Assembly (NCBI RefSeq): GCF_900747795.2
Contig: NC_041402.2
Coordinates: forward strand, 179,930,875 to 179,994,874
DNA length: 64,000 bases
Origin: Erpetoichthys calabaricus
Taxonomy: Eukaryota > Chordata > Cladistia > Polypteriformes > Polypteridae
Direction of reading: 5' to 3'
The notes below the pieces were generated by a model that saw only the letters and a program-made list of their open reading frames with translations, made no database searches and was not told the DNA's origin. The position numbers and the translations under genes are program-made. Below are positions 1 through 11,454 of this stretch, in pieces. Position 1 is the stretch's first letter; every line of letters starts with the position of its first letter.

Positions 1-940
1 ACTTGGTGCCAGACAGGCATGTCTGAGTGTCTCTGGAGCTGCGGATTTCCTGAGATGTTTATGCGCAATGCTCTCTGGGGTTTACAGAGAATGGTGAAAA
101 AAATCTAAAACATCCAGCAATGCTTTGGTGATGAGAGCGGTCAGAGGGGAAATGGCCAGTATGGATCAAGCTCAGGTGACCACTCTGCACAACTGTGGTG
201 AGAAGAAAAGCATCTCAGAATGCACAACCTATGGTTTGGGCAGATGGGGTACAAGAGCAGAAGACCACATCAGGGTTCCACTTCAGAAAGCTGAGGCTGG
301 CAGTGGGCACAGGATCCTCAAAACTGGACTGGATTAGCCTGGTCTGATGAATCTCAGATTCTGTTGAGGCCCACAGATGGTTGGGTCAAAATGAGTCACC
401 ACTGGCATGAATCCACACACTCAACCTGCCTTTTGTCAGCAGTCCACACTGGTGGTGGTGTAACAGTGTGGAGTATTCTTTGGTGGCACACTTTGGGCCC
501 ATTAATACCAGTCAATCATCACTTGAATGCCATGGCCTATTTCAATGCTATTGCTGACCATGTGCATCCCTTCCCGGCCACAATGTGCCCATCTTGTAAT
601 GGTTACTTCTAGCACGATAAGGAAAACAAAGGTGAAGGCCAAAGAGATCTGACAAGTTCAACCCTGTTATATTTGCTGGACACTGACCACGTTACAAAGC
701 ATAAGTCCTCTCAAACAATTTCATGAATGTGGCAATGAGTTCAATGGTCTTCAGTGGCCTTCATAATCTCCGGCTCTGAAACCAATAGACTACCTTTGGC
801 ATGTGGTAGAACGTGAGATTTGCAGCTGACAAGTTGGCAGAAGTTGTGTGATGCAATCGTGTCAACATGGAGCAGAATCTCAAATGAATGATTCCAAAAT
901 CTTGTGGAATCCCTGCCACAAAGAACCAGAGGCCTTACCC
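1..940 (+). pseudogene. Tc1/mariner transposase relic, cut by window edge
   Basis: Decayed DNA transposon of the Tc1/IS630 superfamily (cut-and-paste DDE transposase, TA target). The clearest stretch is 328-609, reading AWSDES, then WVKM, then a GGGVTVWSILWW block and DHVHPF, which follow the order of fish Tc1-like transposases around the first catalytic Asp (the WSDES motif). The following QDNAP-type segment is recognisable at about 612-630 but degraded, and the C-terminal part continues to about 940. Stops and frame changes show it is dead. The 5' part and left inverted repeat lie outside the window. Family assignment is from remembered motif order, not a search. Confidence 0.75.
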
Positions 941-993
941 CAGTGGTCCGAAGAATTTGCTCAGTGAGTGATAATGCAGGATGCAGAGACTTC

Positions 994-1066
994 AAGTTAA
1001 TTAGCAGCAAAAACAGGTCGCTAATTAAGATAAGGGTTAGAATGAAAACCTGCAGCCTCTGTGGCC
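994..1066. repeat. End fragment of palindromic hAT-type element
   Basis: Matches the right terminal portion of the 679-bp element at 38408-39086: TTAATTAGCAGC, then GGTTAGAATGAAAACCTGCAG. Only about 70 bp remain. A short GACA run (1076-1092) follows. Confidence 0.6.
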
Positions 1067-1069
1067 CTG

Positions 1070-1690
1070 TCTCTCAGACAGACAGACAGACAGAACACGC
1101 TTGATCTTGAAAATTTTTAAAACCGTTTCTTAGTGAGCACCTATGGGCCAAGGGTAACCTGCATTCCAAATTTCAAGTTCCAAGTCCTCATGGTTAGGGA
1201 GATTTTGTGATGAGTGAGTGAGTGGTATTTGGCTTTAATATAAATAGATATAGGGATGGATATTTGAGGAGAAAACCGCAAGACAATGATTATATTTTTA
1301 TATTATATTCATTAAAGAACCATCGACAACAAATCAAATCAAATTAATAATATATTGAACAATTATTATAAAATTAAACTTGAATAATTCGGACTCTGCA
1401 GATGCATGAATAAAAAGTAAAGTGTTAGCGGAAATAACCGAAAAGTTGAGAGAAATGTATGTTTTGTACTTAATACTTGTATGCAAAATTTGGTGGATGT
1501 AAGTGAAATCGTACTCAAGTTATTGTGTTTAAATACACACACATAAAAACACACACTCACACACAGACACACATATAGACATAATTCCAAAAATTGTATT
1601 TTTGGACTCAGTGAGGTCTAAAATGTCGAGATTCTTCAAAGTCTCGAAATTGAATTATTGGATGATTCCAATACTTTCCTGATACTTTGA
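1070..1690. other. AT-rich stretch, nothing recognised
   Basis: AT-rich intergenic DNA with a short CA-rich patch near 1535-1575. I see no coding exon or clear repeat here. Confidence 0.5.
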
Positions 1691-1696
1691 ATATGC

Positions 1697-1826
1697 TGCG
1701 GTGGGCTGGCGCCCTGCCCGGAGTTTGTTTCCTGCCTTGCGCCCTGTGTTGGCTAGGATTGGCTCCAGCAGACCCCTGTGACCCTGCAGTTAGGATATAG
1801 CGTGTTGGATAATGGATAGATGGATA
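1697..1826 (+). repeat. SINE A, 3' half
   Basis: The 3' half of the window's commonest SINE, ending with GGCTCCAGCAGACCCC, TGTGACCCTG and a GGATAGATGGAT-like tail. The tRNA-like head is absent, as expected for a 5'-truncated retrotransposed copy. Compare the full copy at 62062-62422. Confidence 0.8.
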
Positions 1827-2760
1827 CTTTGTATATGAGAAAGTAAAAAGGGAAGTACGAGCATTAGGGAGAAAAAGATCGAAAAGAGGGGCATTGAGAG
1901 AAAGGCAGGAGGAGCACGAGAGCCGAGGCATGTTGAAAGGAAGCAGACAGGTGGGAATGGCACCCCAGAGAGGAGCGTGTGTGGCCAGCACTCAAAGGGA
2001 CTGTAGCAGGAGTGACCATCATGCTGTAAAATAAGGACACAAACACCGTCAAAGGTTTGGGGGGTATCCCCCGTATACTGTAGGATAAGCAAAGGAAATG
2101 ACGTGTTCACAGACAGAGTTCAAAACACAACTGACAAAAAGAGCAATGGAGGTGGTATATTGTATTTGGCTGCAGGAAGTGATGTCATGGGTGAAAGGTA
2201 TTCTGGAACCGGCAGTGACTTCATGAAGAGGTGGGGCCTTGAGGGTTGGAACCCGGTATGTGATGTCATTATTGTGCATATTATTCAGTTGTTCTGCAGG
2301 GAGAAAGGAAAAAGAGTTAGAGGGCAGTGCCAACCCCTGGTCCGGCAGGTAACTGCAACTCCCAAACGCACGTGTGTGATGGTGCTCAGGAGTGCGCTTT
2401 CACCGGGTGGAGACGAGTGGCAGCAGGGCTCGACGACTCCCTACAGAACCCCGTGGGATTGGCGATGAGGATACAGGCCAGGACTGAAAGGTTGTCTGCA
2501 TCTGCTGGTGGACGTCTCCTCAGTCCGGAAAGGGATGAGATGAGGAGAAGTCAGTGTTAAAAGGAAAGCAACCAGGCTCTGTTTTAAAGGGCAGTTTCCT
2601 GCCTGTGCGTTTTTAACCTCGTTTTAATGGATTATTTATGACTTGTTTTAACCTCCACTATCACATACTTTTTATGGAATATTTATTGAAGAGTTGCACC
2701 GCACGTTTGAACACTGTTTGGATTTTGTTTAAAATACAAAACACCGTTCACTTTTGCACC
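1827..2760. other. Unassigned intergenic DNA
   Basis: No gene recognised. Several overlapping short open frames on both strands carry no known motif. The segment 2630-2760 is AT-rich with AATAAA-like words and leads into a repeat shared with the right edge of the window. Confidence 0.4.
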
Positions 2761-2764
2761 TACC

Positions 2765-2855
2765 CCTTGATAGGAGTGTGTTTGTCCTCATCTGCCTGGC
2801 TCATCCGGTAATGTTACTGACGGTGTCGGGTTCAAGAGGCTCCCAAAGTCAGACA
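2765..2855 (+). repeat. Repeat end shared with right window edge
   Basis: The stretch containing GTGTCGGGTTCAAGAGGCTC is closely matched at about 63850-63935. The pair are two copies of one dispersed repeat, possibly the end of an LTR-type fossil. Family not recognised. Confidence 0.5.
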
Positions 2856-3019
2856 TGGCCTTCTGACTGGAAACCCGCTACAAATATGAAGAATAATCCC
2901 AGATAGATGAGAGAATGTAACTGTGGTGACAAGACAAGGAGAGCCTGTTTTCATAAAGGTCTTACTGTGGGGTGTCACCTTTTCATTTTCTTCTCCTTTT
3001 TCTTTGCTTGTTTTTAAAA

Positions 3020-3480
3020 TTCTTTTGTGAATTAAGGCGAGGGTTAAAGATGAGGTTTTTAAGATGGTGGTGAGAGCAGCAGTGATGTATGGAGCTGAGA
3101 CATGGGCAGTAAAGGGAGTGCAGGAGAAAACGTCGGATGTGGCAGACATGAGAATGTTGAGGTAGAGGTGTGGAGTTACGAAGAAGGACAGAATAAGAAA
3201 TGAGACCATCAGAGGTACAAAACAATGGGTGAGATATACAGTATCTAAGAAAATACTGGAAAGCACCTTGAAGTGATATGGAGATGCGATGAGGAGAGAT
3301 AATGAGTATGTGGGCAAAAGAGTGATGGGAGTGGAAGTCCAGGTGAAGAGAAAGCGAAGGAGGCCAAAGGGGAGGTGGATGGATAAAGAAAAAGAAGATC
3401 TGAAGGAAAAGTGTCTGAGTGGCGAGGAGGTGCCGGACTGAGCTGTTTGGAGAAGGTTGATCGTGTACATCAACCCCAGC
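3020..3480 (+). pseudogene. LINE 3' ORF fragment (RTE-like)
   Basis: C-terminal end of a LINE reverse-transcriptase polyprotein. Reading + strand, 3064-3450 gives YGAETWAVK, then DVADMRMLR, GVTKKDRIRNE, a YVGKRVMG stretch, a basic RRPKGRWMD segment, LSGEEVPD and WRRLI. This order is characteristic of the tail downstream of the RT domain in RTE-like LINEs of many animals. Two or three internal stops show a dead, 5'-truncated copy. The clade call is from memory of motif order; another RT-only LINE clade is possible. Confidence 0.65.
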
Positions 3481-3534
3481 AGGAAAAGATGAAGAGGAAC
3501 AAACAGCTTGATTTTCTTAAATGGCCCCTAAACA

Positions 3535-4423
3535 AAAACAAGATGTGAAGTGAGCCAACAGATGTCTGGCTAACTCAGGGCCTCAAACTCCAACCAATTT
3601 CTTAATTAGAAACCAATTCTCACTGGTAACTTCTTCTTCTACTTCTTCTTTCAGCTGCCCCCGTTACGGGTTGCCACAGTGGCTCAACTTCTTCCATATC
3701 TTTCTGTCCTCTGCATCTTGTTCTGTTACACCCATCACCTGCATGTCCTATCTCCCTCCTGCCTCCGGACACGTCTCCCCCCTCTTCTTCTCCTTCTTCT
3801 TCTTTGGCCAACAGTAGCCCAATTTCCGCCAGCACCCTGTTGGCTAACAGTACTGATGGCGGTCGTTTCGTTGTTAACCCGGGGCTCGACTGATCCGGTA
3901 TGGAAATTTGTATTGTTGTCCAAATATTGATTCGGCAAAATTTTACACTGGATGCCCTTCCCGACGTAACCCTCCCCATTTATCCGGGCTTGGGTCCGGC
4001 ATGAAGAAACACGCTGGTTTGTGCATCCCCTGTGGCTGGGTTTCTTGCTGGTAACTAAACCTGTGATTTAATTCCATGGCTTGTTGGTGCTCTTGTTCTA
4101 CCACAGCAGACATTTCCCAAACTATTGATTTTTTTTTTATATTTTGTAGACATGACCAGATCAACATTACGGAGACCTTCAGCTTTCTTTATTTTCAGGT
4201 ACTGTTTGATGGACACGGGTTAGCTGGCCAAATGTTGGCTCATGCTAGATCTCATTATTGTTTGGTTGCTGATTAAAAAAAAGGAAATAATTAAGGGGTC
4301 TGACTCTTAAATAACAAGTAAATTAAAATTAAGGCAAAAGGAGTTGATTAGCAGCAAAATCGGATCACTCATAAAGAAAAGGGTAAGAATGAAAGCCTCC
4401 AGGAACGCAGTTGGAGACCCCTG
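3535..4423. mobile_element. hAT-type element copy, left-truncated, with insert
   Basis: Copy of the palindromic non-autonomous hAT-type family (reference copy 38408-39086). The left terminal repeat is missing; the body starts with the CTCAGGGCCTCAAACTCC block and the right end reaches GGAGACCCCTG at 4423. A separate repeat (3632-4047) interrupts it. Shared internal words with 38408-39086 include CATGGCTTGTTG and CTTTCTTTATTTTCAG. Confidence 0.65.
3632..4047 (-). mobile_element. Retroposed repeat inside the hAT copy, 9-bp TSD
   Basis: Flanked by a direct repeat CTGGTAACT at 3623-3631 and 4048-4056, indicating retrotransposition into the hAT copy. It begins with a TTC-rich run (the tail, so the element is on the minus strand) and contains the CACAGTGGCTCAACTTCTTC-type and GGATGCCCTTCCCGACG-type words common in fish RTE-linked repeats. 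A 70-bp piece (3826-3897) recurs at 7068-7142. Confidence 0.6.
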
Positions 4424-4900
4424 TTCCAGGACCATCAAGCTTCAGTACAACGAAAAAAAAAGTAGAAGAAATTCATAAATATCAGGATTTCATAGATTTG
4501 ACTGATGAAATACATCGCTGCAGGTCAATGTGTTCCGGCAGACGCAGACCCCTAAAGGACCAGGAGATAACTGAAGTACCCTTTGCTTTACTACACGCCA
4601 TTGTAAAGACGAGTTTTCACGTGCGATTATGTAAACCGGTTTACCGCGGCCAGGTGTTGTTACGAAGTAATGACGATCAACTGCTGTCCTTGTCGCCCAG
4701 CTCGTGTGCGTTGGTTTTCGAATGCGCAGTTAAGGACATCGGCGCCAAAACAGACCATTGTTAAGTCACATTGTTTTTCTTATTTTTGGAATGAGACAAC
4801 GAGCGCCAGCCTAGAGGAAGAATAACGACGTCCTTCAGGCTGCATCAGGTGCATGGTTTAATGAAATTCAACGTTTAAAACACAAATCATTTTTCACACG
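4424..4900. other. Unassigned, with one 117-codon open frame
   Basis: A + strand open frame at 4411-4764 begins inside the terminal repeat of the hAT copy and shows no recognisable domain. No splice context or homology supports it. Treated as non-coding. Confidence 0.4.
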
Positions 4901-5360
4901 TATTCTCATTTTGAGGGCGGAGCCCAGTAGCCACAGGGCAGCTTGCAGCCGTCCCGGGCTGTCAGGAGTGTGAAACAAGAAAGCTACTGGCAAGGCGAGA
5001 ACAGAAAAGGCGCGCGGAGGGGGACTTTTATTCTGACACGCCTCCTCCCTTCAAAGTGAGCATTAGGAAAAAGTGAGCGGAGGAGCAAGCGAGCTGCACA
5101 ATGGACAGGGCCGGACGGCCACAAGGACGACGCGGGTCTGCGGGGCTTGATCGTTTCAAGCTGATGGGTGGGATTTCTGCTCGCAGCGTAGTCGGCCGCT
5201 TTTTATTCACCGGGTTGCGAGTCTCGCTAAGTGATAAGTTGGGGGAGAAAAGTTACGAGAAATGCAGAAGAAAAAAGAGAAACGACAAGGAAGTGCCGCG
5301 CAGAGACGATTGGGTGGTTGGCAGTGCCTCGAAAAACTCCCAAGGATGAGAAACGACATC
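4900..5360. promoter_or_regulatory. CpG-rich island-like segment
   Basis: CpG dinucleotides are dense compared with the surrounding AT-rich, CpG-poor DNA (for example GGCGCGCGG near 5011, GGCCGGACGGCC near 5108, CGCAGCGTAGTCGGCCGC near 5184). A short open frame starting at ATG 5101 lies in it, but no protein family is recognised. It could be an unmethylated promoter of an unrecognised transcript or simply a GC-rich repeat. Confidence 0.4.
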
Positions 5361-5598
5361 GTAGGCTAATTACAACCAGTGTCCACCCAGCCTGGCCACC
5401 CTGGCACTTTCACCTCCGATATGATCGGTTAAAGTGCCGTATGCAGGGCCGGGCAGACATAACTGGCATTTTAAAGTGTTTGGCTTTCACAGTCTGCTCT
5501 CACTGTAAACCCAAATCCACTGACCAAGCATACATCCGTATTCCTTGGGTCACACTGACCAGGCATGTCCACTGTCAAGTGATTTCACAGCCTTTTCA

Positions 5599-5941
5599 TC
5601 CATCCATCCATCCATCCATTTTCCAACCCACTGAATCCGAACACAGGGTCACGGGGGTCTGCTGATCTAATCCCAGCCAACACAGGGCACAAGGCAGGAA
5701 CCAATCCTGGGCAGGGTGCCAACCCACCACAGTACACACACAAACACACCCACACACCAAGTACACGCTAGGGACAATTAAAAATCACCAAGCCTACATG
5801 TCTTTGGACTGTGGGAGGAAACCGGAGCGCCCAGAGGAAACCCATGCAGACATGGGGAGAACATGCAAACAGTGAGGACCTGGGAAGCGAACCCAGGTCT
5901 CCTTGGGTCTCCCAGGTCTACCACTGCGCCACCATGCTGCC
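5599..5941 (-). mobile_element. SINE A, near full length, 13-bp TSD
   Basis: tRNA-derived SINE on the minus strand: CATC tail at left, tRNA-like head at right (GCGCCACCATGCTGCC end). It is bounded by a direct repeat CACAGCCTTTTCA at 5586-5598 and 5942-5954. Some divergence from the 62062 copy, including loss of part of the mid-region. Confidence 0.9.
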
Positions 5942-6419
5942 CACAGCCTTTTCAATCCATTTGAAAAACTCCACAGCCATATATATGCTCCATCCACTTT
6001 AAATACCATCACATACTGCAAATTGTCTGCTTTAATCTGTCCTGTTTGGCTCACAACCCTCCTTTGATTTCATCTCCTTACAGCTCAGAGTGACCACTCT
6101 CTTCATTTACTTTGTCTGAGCCTAGCTGGTCCACACATTCAATTCTCCTTCAAGGTGAGCACATGCATTGACCACACTGGCAGACCTCCCCATCTTCTAC
6201 ATGGCCCATCCGCATTATCAGATCTTCACACGAGCTGGAAATGACCACATACACTTCCAAGTGTCCACTCCACCTACACATGCATCTTGCTGCTCACAAA
6301 CCATATCTGCTTTGCTTGACGGTCTTCAAAGAAACCATACGTGCTACCTCCTTAAAATGGAGTCTTCCAGCTATCTGTGTTCATGGCCTGTGACCCTTCC
6401 CTGATCCCTACAAGCACGT

Positions 6420-6590
6420 AATCCATTCATCCATCCTTTTTCTGAACCTGCTTTATCGTGAGCATGGTTATGGGGGATCTGAGGTCTATCCAAGCAAGCC
6501 TAGGGTGCCAGTCCATTGCAGGGTGGACACACAGACACACACACACACACATTAGGGACAATTTAACATTAACCTGTGAATCCCAGTCCT
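6420..6590 (-). repeat. Old diverged SINE A-like fragment
   Basis: Begins with CATTCATCCATCC and contains AGGGTGCCAGTCCATTGCAGG, an ACAC run and an ATTAGGGACAATTTA block in the order of a minus-strand SINE A. It is much more diverged than the copy at 5599, so an older subfamily. Confidence 0.6.
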
Positions 6591-7067
6591 TCCAACATGG
6601 TCGTTAAAATCTTCCTCTTCAAAAGCAGATCCTCCTCCAAAATCTGATCAGCCCACACTCACCCTCACTCCATCTTAACTGAGCAATTCCGCATCAAGTC
6701 AATGAAGCTCTGCGCTGCATCTGAGACAGATATATCCCATTTCAGGTCAATGAACCATTTTGGTTAAAGGTAAGTCTTTTTCATGTGAATCCAGTCTCTG
6801 ATCATCCAGTGCTCAATCTTGCTCAGCAATGGACTTGAAGCCCTGCATTCTAATCCACCTAACCTTCATGTCTTTGGGAGCATGCACTGGTTGCTGCACC
6901 TGCAACACGCTAGACCACCTGGATTAGGACCCGAGTGCAGTGGGTGACACCGCAGCACCACACTGGAACAGTGTGTGATTTTTTTTGATTTTTTTACAGT
7001 GGCTGTCTTTGGACTGTGGGATTAAAAACTGGACCACCCAGTGGAAACCCACACAGATATGCTGAGA

Positions 7068-7142
7068 AATTTCCGCCAGCACCCTGTGGGCTAACAGTAC
7101 TGGTGGCGGTCGTTTCGTTGTTAACCCGGGACTCGACTGAGC
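7068..7142. repeat. Repeat piece shared with 3826-3897
   Basis: TTTCCGCCAGCACCCTGT through GTTAACCCGGGACTCGACTG duplicates the segment inside the retroposed repeat at 3632-4047, with few differences. Confidence 0.65.
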
Positions 7143-7167
7143 CCCAGTGGAAACCCACACGGACACG

Positions 7168-7345
7168 CTGAGAAATGGGCCGTCTTATCAGCATCATGGA
7201 CCCCCGGGGCAAAGTAGAGTGTTGGGACCCTTGTTTTGATAGCAAAACAGAAACGTACATACAGTAGGCATCAGAAACATTGTGGGCCTCTATGCTCCTC
7301 GGGTCCCTGGCCTGTGTCCGTTGTGCCCATACATTAAGATGGCCA
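7168..7345. repeat. hAT-type MITE fragment (CAGGGCC family)
   Basis: Contains GGGCCGTCTTATCAG, a CCCGGGGCAAAGTAG-like block and AGCAAAACAGAAAC, and ends near TTAAGATGGCCAC. The same order occurs in the short element at 61480-61607. TIR-like ends relate it to the element at 9349-9941. Confidence 0.55.
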
Positions 7346-8062
7346 CTGGTGAGAATATGTAAACTTCATGCAGGGAGCACACAGGACGTGAATCCTGGTC
7401 TTCTTAGTGCCAGACAGCAGCACTACCCTGATGCCACCATAAACACTTAAATATCACACTTAACCCTTTCTGAACAGATCTCAAAATCGACACAGCCTGA
7501 TATATGCCCCACTTTCCAACTCAAAGCGACCCAACACCCCTCTTATTCAACCTGAAACGTCTTCCTTAGCGCACAATGACCACCCAAATTTTCCACTATG
7601 TCTGATCTTCCTGTCTTGGTGACCATCAGGACAGGTAATCCATCTGAAGGGTAGCGTGTTTGGGCCTGGCCAGTTGTTGGATGGAGGACCACTTAGGACT
7701 GGGCTGTCAAACTCTGGTCCTGGAGGGTCACAGTGGCTGCAGGTTTTCATTCTAACCATCTTCTTCATTAGTGACCTGTTTCTGCCGCTAATTAACTTCT
7801 TTTGCCTTAATTTTAACTAACGTGACTCAGGCCCCTTCATTGTTTCCTTAATTTACAGCCAAACAATAATGAGACACAAATGATCTCTCAGGTCACCAAA
7901 ACATTTTGACAGTGGTCTTAGAAAACAAAAAAAAATACAGAAAAATCAGCAGTTTTGGAAATGTCTGCTCTGTCAGAATGAGAGCAGCAACAAGCCATGG
8001 AATGAGATAACTGGTTTAATAAACAGCAAGAATTGGCATCTCGTTAAGAAACTGGTTGGAGT

Positions 8063-8343
<281 letters not shown>

Positions 8344-8805
8344 CGATCTTTATTGTCATTGTCACTTTTACAAAGGAACAACGAAATTGAAGGTGCAATC
8401 GACTCAGTGTGAGGAATAAGAGTTAAAAAGACAGAAAGACAAGAAGAGAGAAAATAATAACAAACCGAATAGTAATAAATATACAAATTGCACTTGTTGA
8501 CTTAAGGTCTATATTGCACATTGGAAGAATAATATGGAGCAGTTTTATTCTGAGTTCAGGGCCATGATTGCTTTCGGATAAAAGCTGTTTTTAAGGCGGT
8601 TTGTCCTAGTTTTCATAGCTCTGTATCTCTTGCCCGATGGCAAAAGCTGGAAGAGGCAATGACCGGGATGTGATGAGTCCTGTGAAATGTCTATTGCTTT
8701 TTTGCGGCTTCGGGAGGTGTAGATTTGTTCCAGAGTGGGGAGGGTACAACCAATTGTTCTCTCCGCTATCCTGACGACCCTGTGGCTGGAGTTTGACATT
8801 CCAGT
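8344..8805 (-). pseudogene. Rex1/CR1-like LINE 3' end
   Basis: On the minus strand 8799-8545 encodes a C-terminal LINE segment with LPTLEQIYTSR, SSHPGHCLFQLLPSGKRYR and RTNRLKNSFYPKA, which matches the end of CR1/Rex1-group RT polyproteins. The 3' untranslated part ends with a reversed CTTTATTGTCATTGTCAC block and runs into the GATA tail. Severely 5'-truncated, inserted into the hAT copy. Confidence 0.75.
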
Positions 8806-9007
8806 TTAGTTGGTCACCTGTTGGCTTGTTTCACATCTCATTTCTGTTTGGCTTTCATTTAATGAACTGAATCCTTAAAAACAGGGCTATTAAAATGAAG
8901 GGAAAAGGAGTTAATTAGCAATGAAAACTGCTCACTGATTAGGAAAAGGGTTAGAATGACAACCTGCAGCCACTGCGGCCCACCATGACTGGAGTTGGAC
9001 ACCCCTG

Positions 9008-9340
9008 TGCTAGATGTTAGTGTCCTGTAGATTTAGTGACTGAAGCTTTACTCAGGAAGATCTCACTAACCTGCTCATGTACTTCTGTGCACAATCCTTT
9101 TACATCCCAATGTCCATTTACCTTTATCTCCTTGATGCTTGTGCCTGTCACATCTTCTTATCTATCAGCTTTAGCTGTTTTGAGTCGGCTTCTGTTAGCC
9201 GTGACCCATATGCAAATCGTTTAAGTAACATATTTGTTTCTAGTTGCCTTATTGAGTTTGAGTGGCAGGGATTAGAATTATAATCCAAAAAAAACAGGCC
9301 AATCCAAAAAATCAGGGTCAACTAATCATCCAAATTGGAC
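9008..9340. other. No recognised feature
   Basis: Short frames only; no repeat end or exon signature seen. Confidence 0.45.
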
Positions 9341-9348
9341 TACAGGAG

Positions 9349-9941
9349 CAGGGCCGTCTTAACGCATGGGCACGCTGGGCAGGTGCCTGGGGGCCCCATG
9401 TTGTGACTTGCTGTCAATAAATAAATACTATACTAAACTATAAATATTTGTTATTGTGTTACAAGTGGACATTGGCATTCACCTCTGATTTAGTATCACG
9501 GTCACCTCTGCAACCTCATGTGCCTGTATGTATACGGCTCTCAGGCACTACATCACGTTAAAGCATATACAGTATGTTAACATCACTTCAACTCAATTCT
9601 CTGCAAAGAAATTTTGCAAATGTTTGTGTTGAACACTTGATTCATAATAAATAATTCAGAGTAATTTCATACTGTGCCATCTCCATCTGTATGGCTTACC
9701 AATTGTGCATCATTTATATGTTTTTCAAGGCTTATGTTCTATTGTTTAAACGTTTTAATCTTTGCTGTACAACATATTTTTTAATGTTTAAACACTGATT
9801 TTGTTGGGAGTGCCAATACAATAAATATATGTTTAATTTTATCGACCATTTACATTTTTATTCCTTTGAGTGGTTGTGTAGGTAGGGACCTCAGTGCACT
9901 GCTTTGCCCGGGGGGCCTATAATACTGTTATGACGGCCCTG
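9349..9941. mobile_element. Non-autonomous hAT-type element, 593 bp
   Basis: Inverted ends CAGGGCCGTC and GACGGCCCTG. Flanking 8-mers TACAGGAG (9341-9348) and AGCAGGAG (9942-9949) agree at 6 of 8 positions, consistent with an old 8-bp hAT target duplication. The interior is AT-rich with no transposase. Confidence 0.75.
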
Positions 9942-10139
9942 AGCAGGAGCAAAACCAAATTCATAGTCATGAGAGAGCTAAGATGGTTGTTGTGGCCTCC
10001 TAATTGTCCTCTGTCCCTTATTAGCTAACTATCTCTGTCACCCTTTCTCTGCCTAATAACTAATGTGTGGTGAAGGTTGTGGCAGATGGCCAGGGTCCAT
10101 ACCTGGCAGGGACGCGTTAATAATGGAAGTGCCTTGATA

Positions 10140-10600
10140 GAAAATAGGCACAGGGCATTACCTCCACCTGGAGTGCTAGGTGGCAGCCCCTCTGGGTTGT
10201 AGAAGTATCCCGGATTCCCACAGGGCACACTGAGAGTTGGAGTTTGTGGGCTTAGCCCCGTTGGGTTCTGTGGGTGACGCCAGGGGTCTGCGGAGCCCTA
10301 CTTTGTCTGGAAGTGCTTGTGGACCAGAGGCCACTGGAAGTACTCCCAGATGTAGCATAAAAGAAGAAATTGCCTTCATTCTGGGAGCCAGAGTTGGGAG
10401 GGAGGGGTGCGATGCTTGCAGGGAGGAGTGGAGGCAGAAGACAGAGAGAGTGAGAGAGAAATAAAGAAGACTGCTGTATTTATTTAAATTTCTCCTTAAG
10501 ATTAATCTAGGATCCGAGTGCAGCCATGCAACGGGTGACACCTCAGCACCACGCCAGTTTAGACGGAATGGGACAGTGGGAGGTTTTTTATGGTGGCTGG
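10140..10600 (+). repeat. LTR-like fossil with TATA-type promoter
   Basis: Contains GGAAGTACTCCCAGAT followed by GCATAAAAGAAG (TATA-like) and AATAAA at 10460. The same GGAAGTACTCCCAGGT-type block and promoter layout recur at 54599-54625, so these are members of one dispersed retroelement family. No internal genes seen; probably a solo LTR-type remnant. Confidence 0.45.
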
Positions 10601-10970
10601 AGTGCCAGTTTTGCCACCAAGCCCCAAGTTTTCCCTTCAGGTTGCCTACTTTAATCTAATCTAATCTAACCAAGAGCTTTCTTTGAGAAATGATAAATGC
10701 TACACACACACACAAGAGTGTATTAAAGAATAGATGGTGCATTAGAAATAATGTCATGCATAGAGATGACCTGGTAAAAACCTGGATTAGGAAATTAGAT
10801 GTAAAGATAGAATTATGGCTCATGTTTGAGTTATAAAGATAGTAAGGGTAGATGAAAGGCTGTTTCTATTGTCCTCACTCCGGGATGGACAACATCTACA
10901 CGCCCAAGATGACATAACTGGACGAATTCAGAGCCCAAATCTTTTATTCTTATTTGAAATGAATTCATTC
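10601..10970. other. No recognised feature
   Basis: AT-rich with a TCTAATCTAATC patch near 10650. No gene or repeat end assigned. Confidence 0.4.
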
Positions 10971-10977
10971 ATTAACT

Positions 10978-11339
10978 CAGTGGTTCTCAAACTGTGGGGC
11001 GGGCCACCCTAGGGGGATGCAAAGTAACAAAAAGGGGTGCATGAAGATGTGAAAAAAAGAAAACAAGAATCGAAAATATGAAAAATACATCTACTGAAAC
11101 CAAAACAAATTAACTTAAACTACATTCTGATACTAGAAAAATTAATATAAAGTTAGATAAATATCGATAAAAGTTAAGTAGGTATAATAAAATATGCATC
11201 TATGTAGATGCAATCTATCATTAATTAAAAAATAACAAATTGATATTAGTGGGCTCCTTTCAAAAAAGCGTTAGGGGGGCGCGATTAAAACTGTTATGAA
11301 AACTCGGGTCGCAAATACTTAAAAGGTTGAGAAACGCTG
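10978..11339. mobile_element. Non-autonomous hAT-type element, 362 bp
   Basis: Starts CAGTGGTTCTCAAACTGTGG and ends GGTTGAGAAACGCTG, the classical hAT (Charlie-like) terminal inverted repeats. Flanks CATTAACT (10970-10977) and ACTTAACT (11340-11347) match at 6 of 8 positions, an aged 8-bp target duplication. Confidence 0.85.
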
Positions 11340-11454
11340 ACTTAACTGATAGACCAGCGCTCACTTCTGGGTCCAGGGAAGGATCAGGCAAAGGCCCATT
11401 AAGCACCAACCTTGGGGCGCCATTCCCAAGTGGACAGCAAAAAGTTTTTTTCAT

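Noticed and set aside
2832-3473. 213-codon minus-strand frame
   Set aside because: It is antisense to a recognisable LINE fragment on the + strand.
4411-4764. 117-codon frame as a possible exon
   Set aside because: Starts inside a transposon terminal repeat and has no recognisable domain or splice context.
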